NCBI GenBank assembly: GCA_002682825.1
Contig: NOKP01000003.1
Span: 2,666,001 to 2,730,000, forward strand
Length of the DNA stretch: 64,000 nt
Direction: 5' to 3'
From: Neonectria sp. B-13
Lineage: Eukaryota > Ascomycota > Sordariomycetes > Hypocreales > Nectriaceae
Positions 11,248 through 22,948 of this stretch are shown here, piece by piece. The notes below the pieces were generated by a model. It was not told where the DNA came from, ran no database searches, and worked only from the letters and a program-made list of their open reading frames with translations. The position numbers were made by a program, and so were the translations under genes. Within the stretch, counting starts at the first letter, position 1. Every line of letters starts with the position of its first letter.

Positions 11248-14029
11248 GGGAAGCCGATGAGAGACTGTCACCTCCGCATCTCACAAACAGCAATCAAGCG
11301 AGAGGCGGATTCAAGAGATGAAGAATGAGGAGAGGGGTGCTAGGAGCCGGCGTTTGAGAGACAGGTCACGTTGCTCGCGTGGAATTAAGGAGGATCGAAC
11401 GAATGCATTTGCATCGGCAAGCATCATTCTGGCGCAAGGGGTTCGGCTTTGTTTTGGGTTTCAGTCGAGATTTCTGGTTGATTGGTTTTTTTTTTGCCGT
11501 ACTGTACTCTATATCGCGAGGAGAGGTCTTGGCGGCGTCTTGGATGAAGGGGAGGAGGAACAGCTGCAGGATTGGAGGATTGAAGCGTCGAGGCTTTGTA
11601 CTTTATCATGCCAGGAACGATACCCCAGAGGCTCGTAAGGAGCCGCTCCGTACAACCGTAGGTGGAAGCCGTGGGCCAGGGGAAAGACTAGGTACGTGAA
11701 TAATTATCGTCGCAAGAGAATCAGGTGTCAAGCAAAGGTGTCGGGGACTGTGATGCCCTTTGTGTAACGCTGCTGTGTAGCACTGCAGCGCGGGCTTGGC
11801 TACCTTAGGCATGTATAATGACGGATCTAGAATTCAGTGGGCGGGTAACTGCAGATGAAAGACGGCTTTGTCTAGGACAGCAAAGGTAGCTAACCTAGCT
11901 AGTTGCAGGATTGTGGTTGCCGGGCAAGACAGAGACAACAGACCAAAAGCAATCCAGCATGAATGAGGATGTTGGTGGATGTTTGGGGAGTAATTAGGCA
12001 CTGCAGGCTAATGACGTTCTTGTTGAACGCGACGCCACTAAACGTCACTCACAGTCACTAGGCTGACGGGCCAGAAGCAGAGCTGGGAGGTGGGTAGCTT
12101 GGGGGAGCTCGGCACCTGGGATATGACTTGGGGATGGACGGATGGAGCTTCGATCCAATAGCGGCGAGACAGCTGACAGCTGGAACCCTGGTACTTCAGC
12201 AGCCCGTAGCGGCAAGGCGATGAGATGGATGCAAGCACAGCGGCACACATGGATCACCACGGAATGGGACACAACGGCAGAAGAAAAGAAAAAAAAGGAC
12301 AACAAGCAGCGAAAAGGGATCAAAACAACAGCTTGAAAGCTCCCCTCCCCCTGTAAATGGCACCCAAGATCTGGTCGGCGCTGTCCCCAAAGGGGGGAAG
12401 GGGGAGTGAAAGACGTCGGGACGCACTGATCGCGATGTGGCCTGGGTGCGACTGGCTAACGAGGAACAGCACATACCTTAAGGGTCCTGGCCTAACTGTA
12501 GCCGTCGCCTTGGATGCCTTGGCTCGGCTTGGCTTGTCTTGATCCGGAGGGCGAAAGGCAATGGCAAGACGCGGGCGGTGATCCGGTTTCCGTGAAGATC
12601 CATTTTCAGTGTAATCACGCATCGTTCGCGTCTTTGTTTTCACAGGGCGTCTGTACGTACACACTGAGAGTGAAGTCCAATCGCCGGGGGCTGCACCGCA
12701 TCTTCGCTGCAGTGCGGAAGTGCGTCTGGAAGAAACGCACTGGCCGGAGGCTGGCCCGTGCGCGGCGTTCTAGAAAGCTTCCCCGGCGGCACCTCTGGAA
12801 CTCTTTCACCTCTCCTCTCCTCTTCCCCCACTCTCCATTCCGTCGCTCGCCTCCTCGTCCCGCCCGCGTCTTTCAGGCCTTGATCATTCTTCTTCTCTTC
12901 TTCTTCATCTGCTGTCTCCCATCCCTCCCTTTTGCAGACCCCGGACTCATCCTGGCTTTCCTTTTGCTCGTCTTTTCATAGATAGAGCTCCAAGGCCAGC
13001 TCGTCCACCGTCCGCTCACGCTCCCCCTCCTCCCCTCCTTCCAGGACCGCCCTCCCCCTCCATCTCCGCCTCGCTCTTCAGCTGGTCTCCCTCCCTCGTC
13101 TCCCTCCCGCCTTTCGCCGCCGCACCTCCCCTGGTCGTCCTCACTCTCGCTCTCCCAGCCCTGGCCTGACCGTCCTGGCCCCCGTGTCCGCGCTACTGCC
13201 CTCTTGGACGCTCTAAGACCTCGCCGGGAATACCGTCATCGGTCAATCCGAACGCAGGGTCTCTGCCAGGATCCCAAGTGAGTCAAACCCTGTCCGCAGC
13301 TGCCCTGTGCTGTGCTACCGCCGCCCATTTCACCCGTTCGCCACCACCTCCCCCAAAGACCTAGAAGATTCAGAGGCTCAAGATGGCGTCCACTGGATGC
13401 CCTTCCCTGACAGTCCGGGCTGCCGAGAAGCACATACCGGCTTCGATAGCTATTCGGTAGTCTGCCTGTCTCTGTCTAGGTAGCCACAAGACTACTGCCT
13501 CACTTTGCCCGCCTGTGTCAATCCACCCCCTCCCACGCTCTATCTCTCCCTCCATGTCTTTCTCTGTCTTTCATCGCCTGCCTTGCCATACCTACCATTC
13601 TTCCATCCCTTGTCTATCTGACGGGGCCCCCGCCCACGCCACATCACGCCCAAGCGCGGATTGCAGCCCGTTTCCCGCTTCACTTTCTTGTGGCCAATGC
13701 TTGCCCCCGGTCCAGCTTGGGCCAGGCACCTCCACAGCTCCTCTTCCCGTTTGATGCCTCCTTTGTCTCCATCAATTGCATTTCATCTTCAGACCAGCCT
13801 CTAATTACCGTCATTTCTGACTTTACCACAGCTCGCCGGTCCCAAGCTCCGCATTAAAAGCGCCCCAGGCAGCTAACTGTAAGTCAACTTTTGCATCGCC
13901 TCCATCTACATCTACATCTCCATGTCCCTCGTCTTCCACCCTCGTCCTTTCCCCTCCAACCAACAAACCCACCCCGCCCGCATATTCCCAAGAACTCCTC
14001 CACATCTTCCCCCATGACATTCGTCCGCC
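11248..14029. other. ADA1 3' region and long leader/promoter of the PKA-R gene
   Basis: No gene is supported. From about 12780 to 14029 the plus strand is strongly pyrimidine-rich (long CT-rich runs), as expected for a long fungal 5' leader and promoter. Several donor-like sites (for example gtgagt at 13278 and gtaagt near 13879) suggest that the leader may be spliced, but I cannot pair them confidently. If unspliced it contains upstream ATGs, for example at 13383. Confidence 0.5.
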
Positions 14030-15468
14030 ATGTCTCTTTTGCCTGAAGCTTACCAAGGCGAGATCCAGGCGCTTAATCTACAAGTCCTCCAAGCCCGCCC
14101 CTCCGACATCCTCCAGTTTTGCGCCGACTACTTCGCAACGCGACTTGTGAACCAACGGGCGGCGTCTCGTGCCATATCCGGCGATACCTACTCACATACC
14201 ACCCACTCGAGCTATCCCAACCAGCACGGCATGGCCAACACGTTCCAGAGTCCCTTTGGGGAGAACAGCAACCCCTTTGGAGGCAGCGCTCCGGGGAATA
14301 ATATGATGCAGCGAGTCATCGAGGAGGAAGAGAACGATACTATCACTTCCCCCACCAACAGAAGCTTTGGCTCTGGCTCCCCGAGCTTGTTCTCGGGTAC
14401 TTTTGGTGGTGGTGACGCATCGGCCGACCAACCTCCCACCGCGAGGAGTCCCCCGAACCCAGACAGCTACCCAGCCCAGTACAACTTTGCTCGTCGAACC
14501 TCAGTGTCCGCAGAGTCCCTCAAGCCCAGTGCCGACACCTATGACAACTGGACCCCTCCGTACCATGAGAAAACGGCCGAGCAGCTGGATCGACTCCAGC
14601 GTGCTATTGAAGGCAACTTTCTGTTCAGCCACCTCGAGGACGAGCAGAGCGACCAAATCTTGGGCGCCTTGGTTGAGAAGCCGATTCCTGCCAAGGGAAT
14701 CAAGGTACGTCACTCTTCTGGCCCGACAGGCGTGGTTTTGTAAGTGGTACTGACAGGGATCTTTAGGTAATCAGCCAGGGAGATGCCGGCGACTACTTTT
14801 ACATCGTCGAGAAGGGTTCCTTTGACGTCCATGTCAACCCGACCGGAAGCCTCCAGGCAGGCATCGATGGCATGGGAGAGAAGGTTGGCAACATCCAGGC
14901 TGGTGGCTCCTTTGGCGAGCTTGCACTCATGTACAATGCCCCACGAGCCGCCACGGTCGTCTCGGCCGAGAGTGGGTGCACAGTCTGGGCTCTCGATCGT
15001 GTGACGTTCCGGCGCATCCTAATGGAGTCGACGTTCGCTCGACGACGGATATACGAAAGCTTCCTCAAGGAGGTTCCTATTCTCTCCACCCTAACCCCGT
15101 ACGAGCGTTCCAAGATTGCCGACGCTCTAGAGACGAAGAAGTTTCCCTCGGGAGAGGTGATTATCAAGGAGGGCGACCCGGGCCACGCATTCTACCTCCT
15201 AGAGAACGGACAGGCAGCCGCCTACAAGGGTGACCCCTCGAACAAGGTACTCGACTACGACAAGGGAGACTACTTTGGCGAGTTGGCGCTGCTCAATGAC
15301 GCCCCGCGAGCCGCTAGTGTCGTAGCCACGACGGATGTCAAGGTGGCCAGCCTAGGCAAGAGCGCCTTTCAGCGGCTGCTAGGTCCCGTGGAGGGAATCA
15401 TGCGGCGAACGCAGTATCAGGGTGCCGAGTCGGGAGTCGAGGAGATGGATCCCCTGCACACTGGTTAG
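14030..15468 (+). CDS. pkaR: cAMP-dependent protein kinase regulatory subunit, 458 aa
   Basis: Binds and inhibits the PKA catalytic subunit and releases it when cAMP rises. Two exons, 14030-14704 and 14767-15468, with a 62-bp intron in phase 0 (ATC AAG|GTA ATC). The N-terminal dimerisation/docking helix is residues 1-45 (DILQFCADYFATRLVNQRA). A Ser/Pro/Gly-rich linker follows. The inhibitor segment RRTSV at 155-159 carries a phosphorylatable Ser, as in type II and fungal regulatory subunits. Cyclic-nucleotide-binding domain A (about 195-315) has the phosphate-binding cassette FGELALMYNAPRAATV; domain B (about 320-450) has FGELALLNDAPRAASV. Both cassettes keep the Glu and Arg that contact cAMP, so both sites should be functional. 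Length is normal for the family. Confidence 0.96.
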
Positions 15469-16092
15469 ACTGGGCATTTGAGGTTGGGTTGCACGGGACA
15501 AGCTCGGAAATAGTGGCCGAGGAAATCAAGATGATCAACGCGGGTAACAGGTGCTGGATGGACCGATGAGTCTGTCCGCGATCGCCTGCTTCTGAGTGTG
15601 TCAGTGTCTTTTTGTGTTTGTCGGGCCCGGCAATAACTGGAGGAAAGAATTGTGTCGGCGTTTAAGAGGTTTCACTCCCACCTTCGCTTCCTATGATAAC
15701 ATGGCTAGTGATCAAATACCATGGTTGATATTGTCATTATCATTCACGTTCGTCAGGCTCTTGCTACTGTTTTGCTGTTGTCGATTCCACCACTACCACT
15801 ATTATCGCTCCTAGAGCTTCTGTCATGTTCACAAGGTGGGATGGGCACAGAGGACAGGTTGGAAAGATAATAAGGAGCTGGTCCATACTGCTTTCGCTCT
15901 TGAATTCCATTACCTACTTGTTCTAGCGTCTAGCTGTAAACGCGCCAGGAGGAAATAAACCTCTGTGGTATCAATGCGCCAATCCGATGAAAATGACCTC
16001 TTATCCCGGGTGCGCTTCTACATATACCAGTCCCGTCCCTAGTTCATCCGCCACTCTACGGCAAAAACTGGCTCAACCTCCTCATGACGTCT
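15469..16092. other. Intergenic region between convergent PKA-R and BCAS2 genes
   Basis: Holds the 3' ends of both flanking genes. An AATAAA at 15954-15959 on the plus strand is a possible poly(A) signal for the PKA-R transcript. No coding sequence is supported. Confidence 0.5.
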
Positions 16093-16785
16093 TCATTGCC
16101 CCAGCGGCTGGACACCCTGGGCCGCCCTCCGCGCCAGCTCCTCGCGGATCCTGCCATGCAGCTCCTCAACGGCCACCTCGGTCTCGAGGACGCGGCCGAC
16201 GCCGGTGCGCCAGGTCTCGTCAAGGGCCTTGACCTCGGCGGCGACGGCGTCCTGGCGGCTGCGGCGCTCGAGGTTTACGAGGTCGACGTCGCGCTTGGCG
16301 GCGGCCAGGTCGCGTTCGAGGCTCTGCAGCTCGGCCTCGAGGGCGTGGTTGCCGAGCAGCCAGGCGTTCTTGCCCCAGCGGTCCAGCAGGGCAAGGTTGG
16401 TAAGGCGCGCGTCGAGGTAGCTGTGGGCGACGGCAGCGGCGGGGAGGGCGGTGGCGGGCAGTGCGGAGGACGAGGGCGCCTCGTAGCGGGCGAGGTCGAG
16501 CGGGGTCTGGGGCGCGGAGGCGGCGATTCGGGCGAGCTCGGCCTGGATGGCCGGGGAGAAGGAGGGTTCGGCGGAGGAGGAGACGGGCGGTTGTTGTGGT
16601 GCGGAGGTGGAGGAGGATGCCTCGGCGGCGATGAGGGCGCGGGCGGCGGAGAGGGCGTCGGGGGTGGGTTCGGGGTCGATGTCTTTGCGACGGCTGTTAG
16701 CGGGATGGAACTACACGGAGGATGGATTAGGGGGTGGGAGGGGCGTACAAGGGAGGGATTCGTGGTAGGCTGGTTGGACGGCCAT
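16093..16785 (-). CDS. Pre-mRNA splicing factor BCAS2/SPF27 (Cwf7-like), 208 aa
   Basis: Component of the Prp19/NineTeen complex that activates the spliceosome. The gene has a 37-base first exon (16749-16785) and a second exon (16093-16682) joined at T|AC, giving 209 codons with stop. The short first exon encodes MAVQPAYHESLP and splicing restores YIDPEPTPDALSAARALIAAE, the conserved start of this family. The diagnostic stretch is SYLDARLTNLALLDRWGKN followed by AWLLGNHALEAELQSLERDL, which leads into a C-terminal coiled coil (about 130-205). The high GC content makes the opposite strand open for 276 codons (16084-16914), but that frame is glycine-rich shadow sequence. Homology to human BCAS2 and fission yeast Cwf7 is clear; yeast Snt309 is more distant. 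Confidence 0.9.
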
Positions 16786-18492
16786 GGTTGCGGCTGTGTT
16801 GCTCGTGATGGTGGGCGTTGGTGGTTTGGCGATTGCGACTCCCGTTGTGTCGCGCTTCTTTCAGGCCAGTTTTGTCAGGTGGCGAGTGGTCAATCGCAGA
16901 ATAGGGTCGTCTAGGATATATTGGCGGCAGGTCAGAGTGTCGTCTGGAATCCTCGCTTCTTCACTCTCGTCGTCGGTCGTCGGGTCGTTTGGTTGCGGCA
17001 CGAATTAGTATCCGCAGGCGTTCGTTCCCTCGCAGGGGAAATTTTGTCAGAAACCGGGACATGCGCACGGACCAAGTTGCAGCCTCATCAAGTCTCAGCC
17101 TGGGGGAGTTCAAAGTTGGCTGTTCGCACCCCTGTAAAATCGGCGCGCTCAGTGGTCGTTTTCCCCACCCCGCCCGCTGCAGGACACACCTACCCCGGCA
17201 GCGAGCGGTCTAGGGGCGGAGAAGGGGCGCAGAGGTAGGTCCACTGCGATAGCGATAAGATGGATTGAAAGCGACGACGGACGACGAAACGGGGTTCTTG
17301 GCTGTGGTGTAAGTGACGAGACAAGGGGAATGTTTGCCAGCGCAGCCAGCGGCAACTGCCTCGCCTCGTCTCGGTGATCAACTCCATCCGTCTGGACCCA
17401 AGAGATAAGAAACCCAGAGTATCGTCTAGGAACCAAACCACAGCGGGTTTCTCTGCAACCACCGCACCGAGGCGGAGGCGGTGGCGGGCGCCCGCGTAGC
17501 CCTCTCACTGCCCGGCATGTCACCCACGGCGGTCTGCTCCGTCCGCTGTGCAGTACTGTAGTACCTGGCCGCGCATCTAAGCTACTCCGAGACATGGCCA
17601 ATTGACCGAGGGAGCGATCGCCGTCCGTGGTGGTGCAAGTTGGAGCGGGGTATCTCGCAGTAAGGGGGACTCGCCCCAATTGGAGTGTAGGTATGCGGGT
17701 GTAAGGGATGGCCTGCTTCATTACGTATGGGCTGCTCTGGAATCGAATGGGTCGGTGAGATTTGGGATTGGATCGAGATGCGCGATTTGCGACCGTCTTC
17801 GGTAGGCTTGGGGGTTGTTGCCATGTCCGATATTGCCTTCTCCTCGCCGTCGCCATCGGTAGCGAGTCAGTCCGCTACGTCTGCAACATTGGCGTCAACT
17901 TAGCGGGCACAGCAGTTCCTTTGGCCCTGGATTCCCTGTCAGTCATCACTAATAGTCAGGCACCGGGCAGTGGCAGTAAAATAGTAAAGGCAAATGTGAC
18001 AGATGAATTATTGATATTGATCCAGGCCTACTAGATCGCCGTCTCCGGGATCTTTCAGTCGTCCCTATCGCATCCTCTGTTGGCGGCAAGTTAAAAGCTA
18101 TGTTATTGGTACAGTAATACATCTTTCCCCGCCAGGACAACATGGCCCATAATCCATAGCCTGCGGGAGTGGTGATAAACCGTCATCCACTTCGAGATTT
18201 GCAAATAGTCACGAGGGTCCGTCAACTCCGCCGAAATCCCATCCGATGCCCCGCCGACTGGCCCCGAATGTCCCCTTATCCCTCCAAGGGCTGTGTTGTG
18301 TTGTGTTGTTTGTGTTGTTTCCCATTTCATCATTCCAGTCGTTTCATAGCATCAAAAGTAAACTCCTCCGCCGCCGAGCAAGCCAAAAACAAAACCTTAG
18401 TACAGTTGGACCCCCCTAGTATGCAATTGCCGAGTTGTGGCAATGGGCAGATATGACTGCAGATCTCGCGACAACGATTCGGATTAAGTCAT
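16786..18492. other. BCAS2 promoter and STF2 3' region; no supported gene
   Basis: Two minus-strand open frames overlap here (17149-17856 and 17582-17824). The longer one is low-complexity Arg/Pro/Ser sequence. The shorter, 80 codons, has a partly coding-like beginning but no recognisable domain. I do not annotate either. Confidence 0.45.
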
Positions 18493-19287
18493 TTAAGTCG
18501 ACGAGCGACCGCTCTCAGACGAATCGGTCTTGACGAGCTCATTGTCCTCTTCGGGGCCGTGGACCGCCTCCTCAAAGACGGGCTCCTGCTCGTTGACCTC
18601 AAACTTGGTCTTGAAGTCGGTAATATGGTGGGAGACGTTGCTGCTGTTGGAGCGGCGGCGAGCGTTGGTGAAGCGAAACTCATCGTCCGCGATGTCATCG
18701 CCAAAGGATCCCCTACGGTATCATATTAGCCATCTAACTTGGAATCTATCAAAATGATGAGAAACATACCAGTTTCCTCGGCCAGATCCGTCCTTCTTGA
18801 TCTTCTTGGGGTCCACGTCTGCGTGGCCATGCTTGGCAAAGAAGCGAGGGAGATGCTCTGTAGGGCTGGCAGTGCCCTCGGCAAGACCCTTGTGGTCACG
18901 GTCGTTGGCCTTGTGGGAGCGAGTCACTGTGGAAGGAGAAAATGTCAGCGTCCCGTTCAATGGGTTAAGTGATGGAAGTGAGTCTGACTGGCTGAGTGTG
19001 GGAGTGGGTGTAATGGTAGGTTGGTTGATGAGTGTGATGATGATGGAATCGATGGAATCGAGACGATGATGATGATGATAGATAGAATTGGGGAAAAGAT
19101 GAGAATGGCTTGAGGCGCCGAGGGCCGGTTGGCTTTTAAATGGAGGGGATCAAACGTCACCAGACGGTAACTCCAAGGAACGAGGGAGCGAGCGGTGCGG
19201 GGCGCTCGGTCGGGCAGAGGCGTGACGACGAGTGCCTCCACTCAAGAAGGGCAGAGGGTGGGAGCGACAGCAGAAGCAAAACTTACT
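18493..19287 (-). CDS. STF2: STF2-like hydrophilin (ATPase-stabilising factor family), 125 aa, start codon split by an intron
   Basis: Resembles yeast Stf2/Tfs-type small hydrophilic proteins, first described as stabilising the F1Fo-ATPase inhibitor complex and later as desiccation-protective hydrophilins. Exons: a single coding base at 19287, then 18770-18926 and 18493-18712; total 126 codons with stop. No ATG lies in frame at the start of exon 2, which begins TG ACT CGC TCC. The perfect donor gtaagt at 19281-19286 follows an A, so splicing out 18927-19286 makes ATG and gives MTRSHKANDRDHKG, matching the MTR start of the family. The conserved core KKIKKDGSGRGNWGSFGDD spans the second splice site. 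The C-terminus is acidic. The product is charged and lacks hydrophobic segments. Confidence 0.8.
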
Positions 19288-22200
19288 TTTGGTTGGAGGG
19301 GGTACTTTGTAGAGTGGTGGTGTGTTGTTGATAAGGTAGTACGAAGTACAGTAGGTATTTGACGATGAAAGGGTACAAGAGTGTGATGGATCGAGGTGGG
19401 GAGATGATGTGTATGTTGTTTGTGTCTTCGGATCAAGTCAATTCCCAGATGGCGTCGGGTTGGTGGGTTGAAGTCTCAGTGAATCACGACAAGGTGCGTT
19501 GTTGATAGTGGTTGCGAGTATGATGAGTGAGGATGGAATGCCAGAGATTGAGATCAATGTCCCGAAGGAAGGGGAGCTTTATATGTAACAGGTCACGCGA
19601 GGGTTGTCGGAGGATGGCATCACCTTGTGTCCAATCAGCTCATGGGTTCCCCCAACCCGCGACGTACCTCGCCCATCGAGTGCCGGGCCCCGGAGGCGGA
19701 AGGAACGAAGGGTAACGATCGCCCACGCCTGCGAATACGGAGAGGAGGAGCACTGGGGCAGAGAGCACTGGGGCAGAGGGAGTCACCGGGTCGATCCAAC
19801 CCAATCCAATTGTGCATGAGTTGCTCCAAGCTCCAAGCTCCGAGCTCCTCCAGCTTCCATCCAACTCCATCCAGGCTTCAATCTCCATTTCCGGGCTCCA
19901 TGGGGGCTCCATATCCAAGGCCAGCATGATATCCGTCCTCGCAATCTTGCCATCATGGGGGAGGCTCGCATCTCTCCCTCTCTCCACGCCATCTCGGCCA
20001 CCTCAAGGAGCGCGGTACGAAAGCCTACAGGCCCGCTACAATTTAGTGGCATGGTGGGGCGTCATGGCCCGGGTCTCGGTCGGCGGGGCGGGGGTTGCAC
20101 GGCTCCACTCCACTCTGCATGTCCCATCCCGTCCGTCTATCGCGTGACCTGACGCAAGCAGCCTCCGCCGGAACTCTACGCCTTGGTACCTAGAGCGCCA
20201 TTGGGATATTCCCCAGAGGCCCTAGGGCGCTCAACAAAGAATCAAAGGAGAGCAGTGTTTGGTGAGTGCGGGCGTCCAGCTTTCGGCCGCGGCGGCTGTC
20301 AACGGTCGCTAGGTAGAATTGCCATATTGTGCCATCCATCAGTCAATCGGAGCAATTGCTGTCCCCATCACCGCCCTTTGTCAATGTCAGCTCAGAGCTG
20401 CCAGTCATGGGACTCAATTGAATCTCGGTTCCCCTAGCATGCTGGCAAGGGGGAGAGTCAGGACAAGGTCCTTGGTCTCTGTGCCACCTTGCGGAACACA
20501 CTGCAACTGCTAATTAACATGTTGCAGAGTACTTTGTACGCTGCGTCGAGACCTACCGTAGACTTGCCAACGGCACTGACGACGAGGATCTGTCCACCAC
20601 ATCCACAAGGGCTCTACGGGAAAGCCCGTTCCCCCGCCTCAACAACGCTGTACTCCGTACTGCTAGCAACACTTCAGCTTAATACGTTAGATGCCTACTA
20701 TTGCCACTTTGAACGGAACTACGGAGTACTTTACGGATAGTGCAGGCTGAAATGTTCACCGACCTCCCCGAGAGACGGCGGCTGCGCCTTCGCCACCCCT
20801 TGACAACCCCCCCGCCGACCTACCCATTCTTGACCGTCTCTCCAGCCCTGCCAATTCGGCAGCTAATTTAGCAGTTGGGCTGATTAGTTGCTGCTCATCA
20901 TGAACAGTATCACCAGTTCGTTCTCGGCCCCGATCTTGTAGTGCGTGCGTGCGTGCATGCGCAAGCAAGTGGACGGCGAGCAGGTGACCATGCGGTAAAC
21001 CTGGAAGCTACTGACGTAGGTGGTGGGCTCCAAGCACCGCGGGCGTTCGGTCACTGAGCTGGGTCCACTGTCCGCTGTCCGCTCGCCGTCCACCATCGGC
21101 TGGCGGCTGGCGGCGACCTGTCCGGCGCAATTGCAGCACAAGCACAGGGCTAGAGACGGACAAGCAGGACGCCTCAATTGCGGGGTCCGGGGTACGCAGG
21201 TACCGGCATCGCGCCAACGGGCTCCCCTAACCAGTTACCACCAGCTTCATCCCAATGGAAGCTCCCCTCCCCCTCGCAGCTCGACACTTTGCCTTAATGC
21301 AGTAATCAATGGGTGCTTGACAGGGCAAGTTGCCTACCCAGTTGGTGGTTTCCCCTGCCCGGTCTACATCATATGTCCTGCGTCTGCGGCGGGTCCTTCT
21401 GTCCTGATGCCTACCACGTAAGAGTAATGTCCCAGCTGGATCTACCTACTGATGAAGCCCAAGCTCCTCCTTCAGTGGGGTCAAGACGACTCATCGCTCA
21501 TCAATCCCGCCTGCGGATGACGAAACTGGACCCAGAATCAAAGATAGACAACCAGACAATGTCGAAAACATGGCTCCTGCACGACATCGGAAACCTTGAT
21601 GATCCATCTGTTTCGATTCTCGCCCCCTTCCGATGCCGCTCGCCGCCATCCGCTCCGGGTGGTGTGGTGTCGTCCCGCCGGGCACAACTGACTCAGCACC
21701 ATGCCGTGGCACATGACCTCATCGCCCCATCAACACACGACAGCATCGGCAGAAGTGAACCTCCTTTTCTCTCCCGCGTGGGAGGCTGTTGCCGGAGCAC
21801 ACAAGGTACCGAAGTCAATTGCCCAATCATGGCCTCGAATTGGGTCTTGGATTTCGATGCAGGCACGGTTGCATCAATTCCAAGCACGATCCCAATCCCC
21901 CGTGCCCCGATGCCGCTGGAAACACTCACTGAGCCGCAGTTGTCACAGCGCCTAATCTCGCCACTAGGCGGAGCCGAGGTACCAGGGCAGCCCCAACAGA
22001 TCTTGTGTCCGCTTCGTTCCAGAAGCTGTGACCCTTGGTGCTGCCTTGATCCCATGACCACCGGGACTCCACTCGCCGCTCATCGCTGTCGCCAGATCCT
22101 ATGACTCTATCGCGTCTTTCGTTGCGTACCTAGGTAGTTGACAAGTGTCCACTTCTCTTCAGTCCCACGGCCATTGCGCCCAGCCGCGTATCGTGGCTGC

Positions 22201-22948
22201 CTCATCCTCAGCGGGTCGGCGGTTCCCCAAGCGGCTCCGTTGATTTCTCTCAGCTGTCATAAACCAACCAACAGTAGTAGTTGCAAGTATCTCCTCCGAA
22301 GGCGTGCCTAGACACTGCCCGCAAATAGCCACAGCCTCTCGTCGTCTCTGATAAGAGGACACGGTAAACTTCGTCATCTCCTCTCGCTATCTCATCCCAG
22401 TCGATGGCGCAAGATAACCAAACCCAAGGTTCCACTTGAGAGGGATGCTGGATCTCGCCATAGTGAGTCAGATGTAGAGACAAAGATAACTGTCCATTGC
22501 TTCCTGTATCGGAGTTGAGTGAGAGGAACTCTCATGGTGTGCAGTTTCCGGGATCATGGCTGTCCCCAGTTGCAATGGGAGAGACAACGACGTTGTGATT
22601 GCATCCTTCGTTTCTGCTTCAGGGCTTCGTCCACTTGTAAGCCACTCAAGAAAGTCGTAACCAGTTGAAACTGAACTCATCTCACACGCACAAAACTGTT
22701 GCGCAATAATTACATTTCAATGATATTTGGCCATTTTGGTTATCTTTCTCTCGACTCTGCCTCTATGCCTCTGCCCTCGCATGGCACCCTCCCCCTTATT
22801 GGAATAACTCAATCCTGCGCCGAAATTATGTACACGCATCCTCTCCCATCCCATGAATTTCTTACTACCTACTCAAACACATCAACTTTGCGTCTCCCAA
22901 GTGTCCTTTTCGCATTCGATGGCGAGTGCCCGAGCTCATGAAACCCTT
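19288..22948. other. Gene-free block, about 3.7 kb
   Basis: Contains the STF2 leader and promoter and the SPT6 3' region. The longest open frame (21313-22104, plus, 263 codons) has no domain and an unstructured composition, so I leave it out. Short direct repeats are present, for example agcactggggcaga twice at about 19748-19777, and GT/GC alternation near 20940-20960. Palindromic words related to gtacgaagtac and tactccgtac occur at 19339-19349, about 20528, about 20650 and about 20720. Confidence 0.45.

Noticed and set aside
16084..16914. 276-codon plus-strand open frame
   Set aside because: It is the complement of the GC-rich BCAS2/SPF27 gene and its first intron; composition is Gly/Val-rich with no domain.
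17582..17824. 80-codon minus-strand frame beginning MATTPKPTEDGRKSRISIQ
   Set aside because: The beginning looks mildly coding-like, but the rest does not. No splice partner or family was found, so it is not annotated.
21313..22104. 263-codon plus-strand frame in the gene-free block
   Set aside because: No recognisable domain, no coding-like codon bias, irregular composition, and competing frames on both strands.
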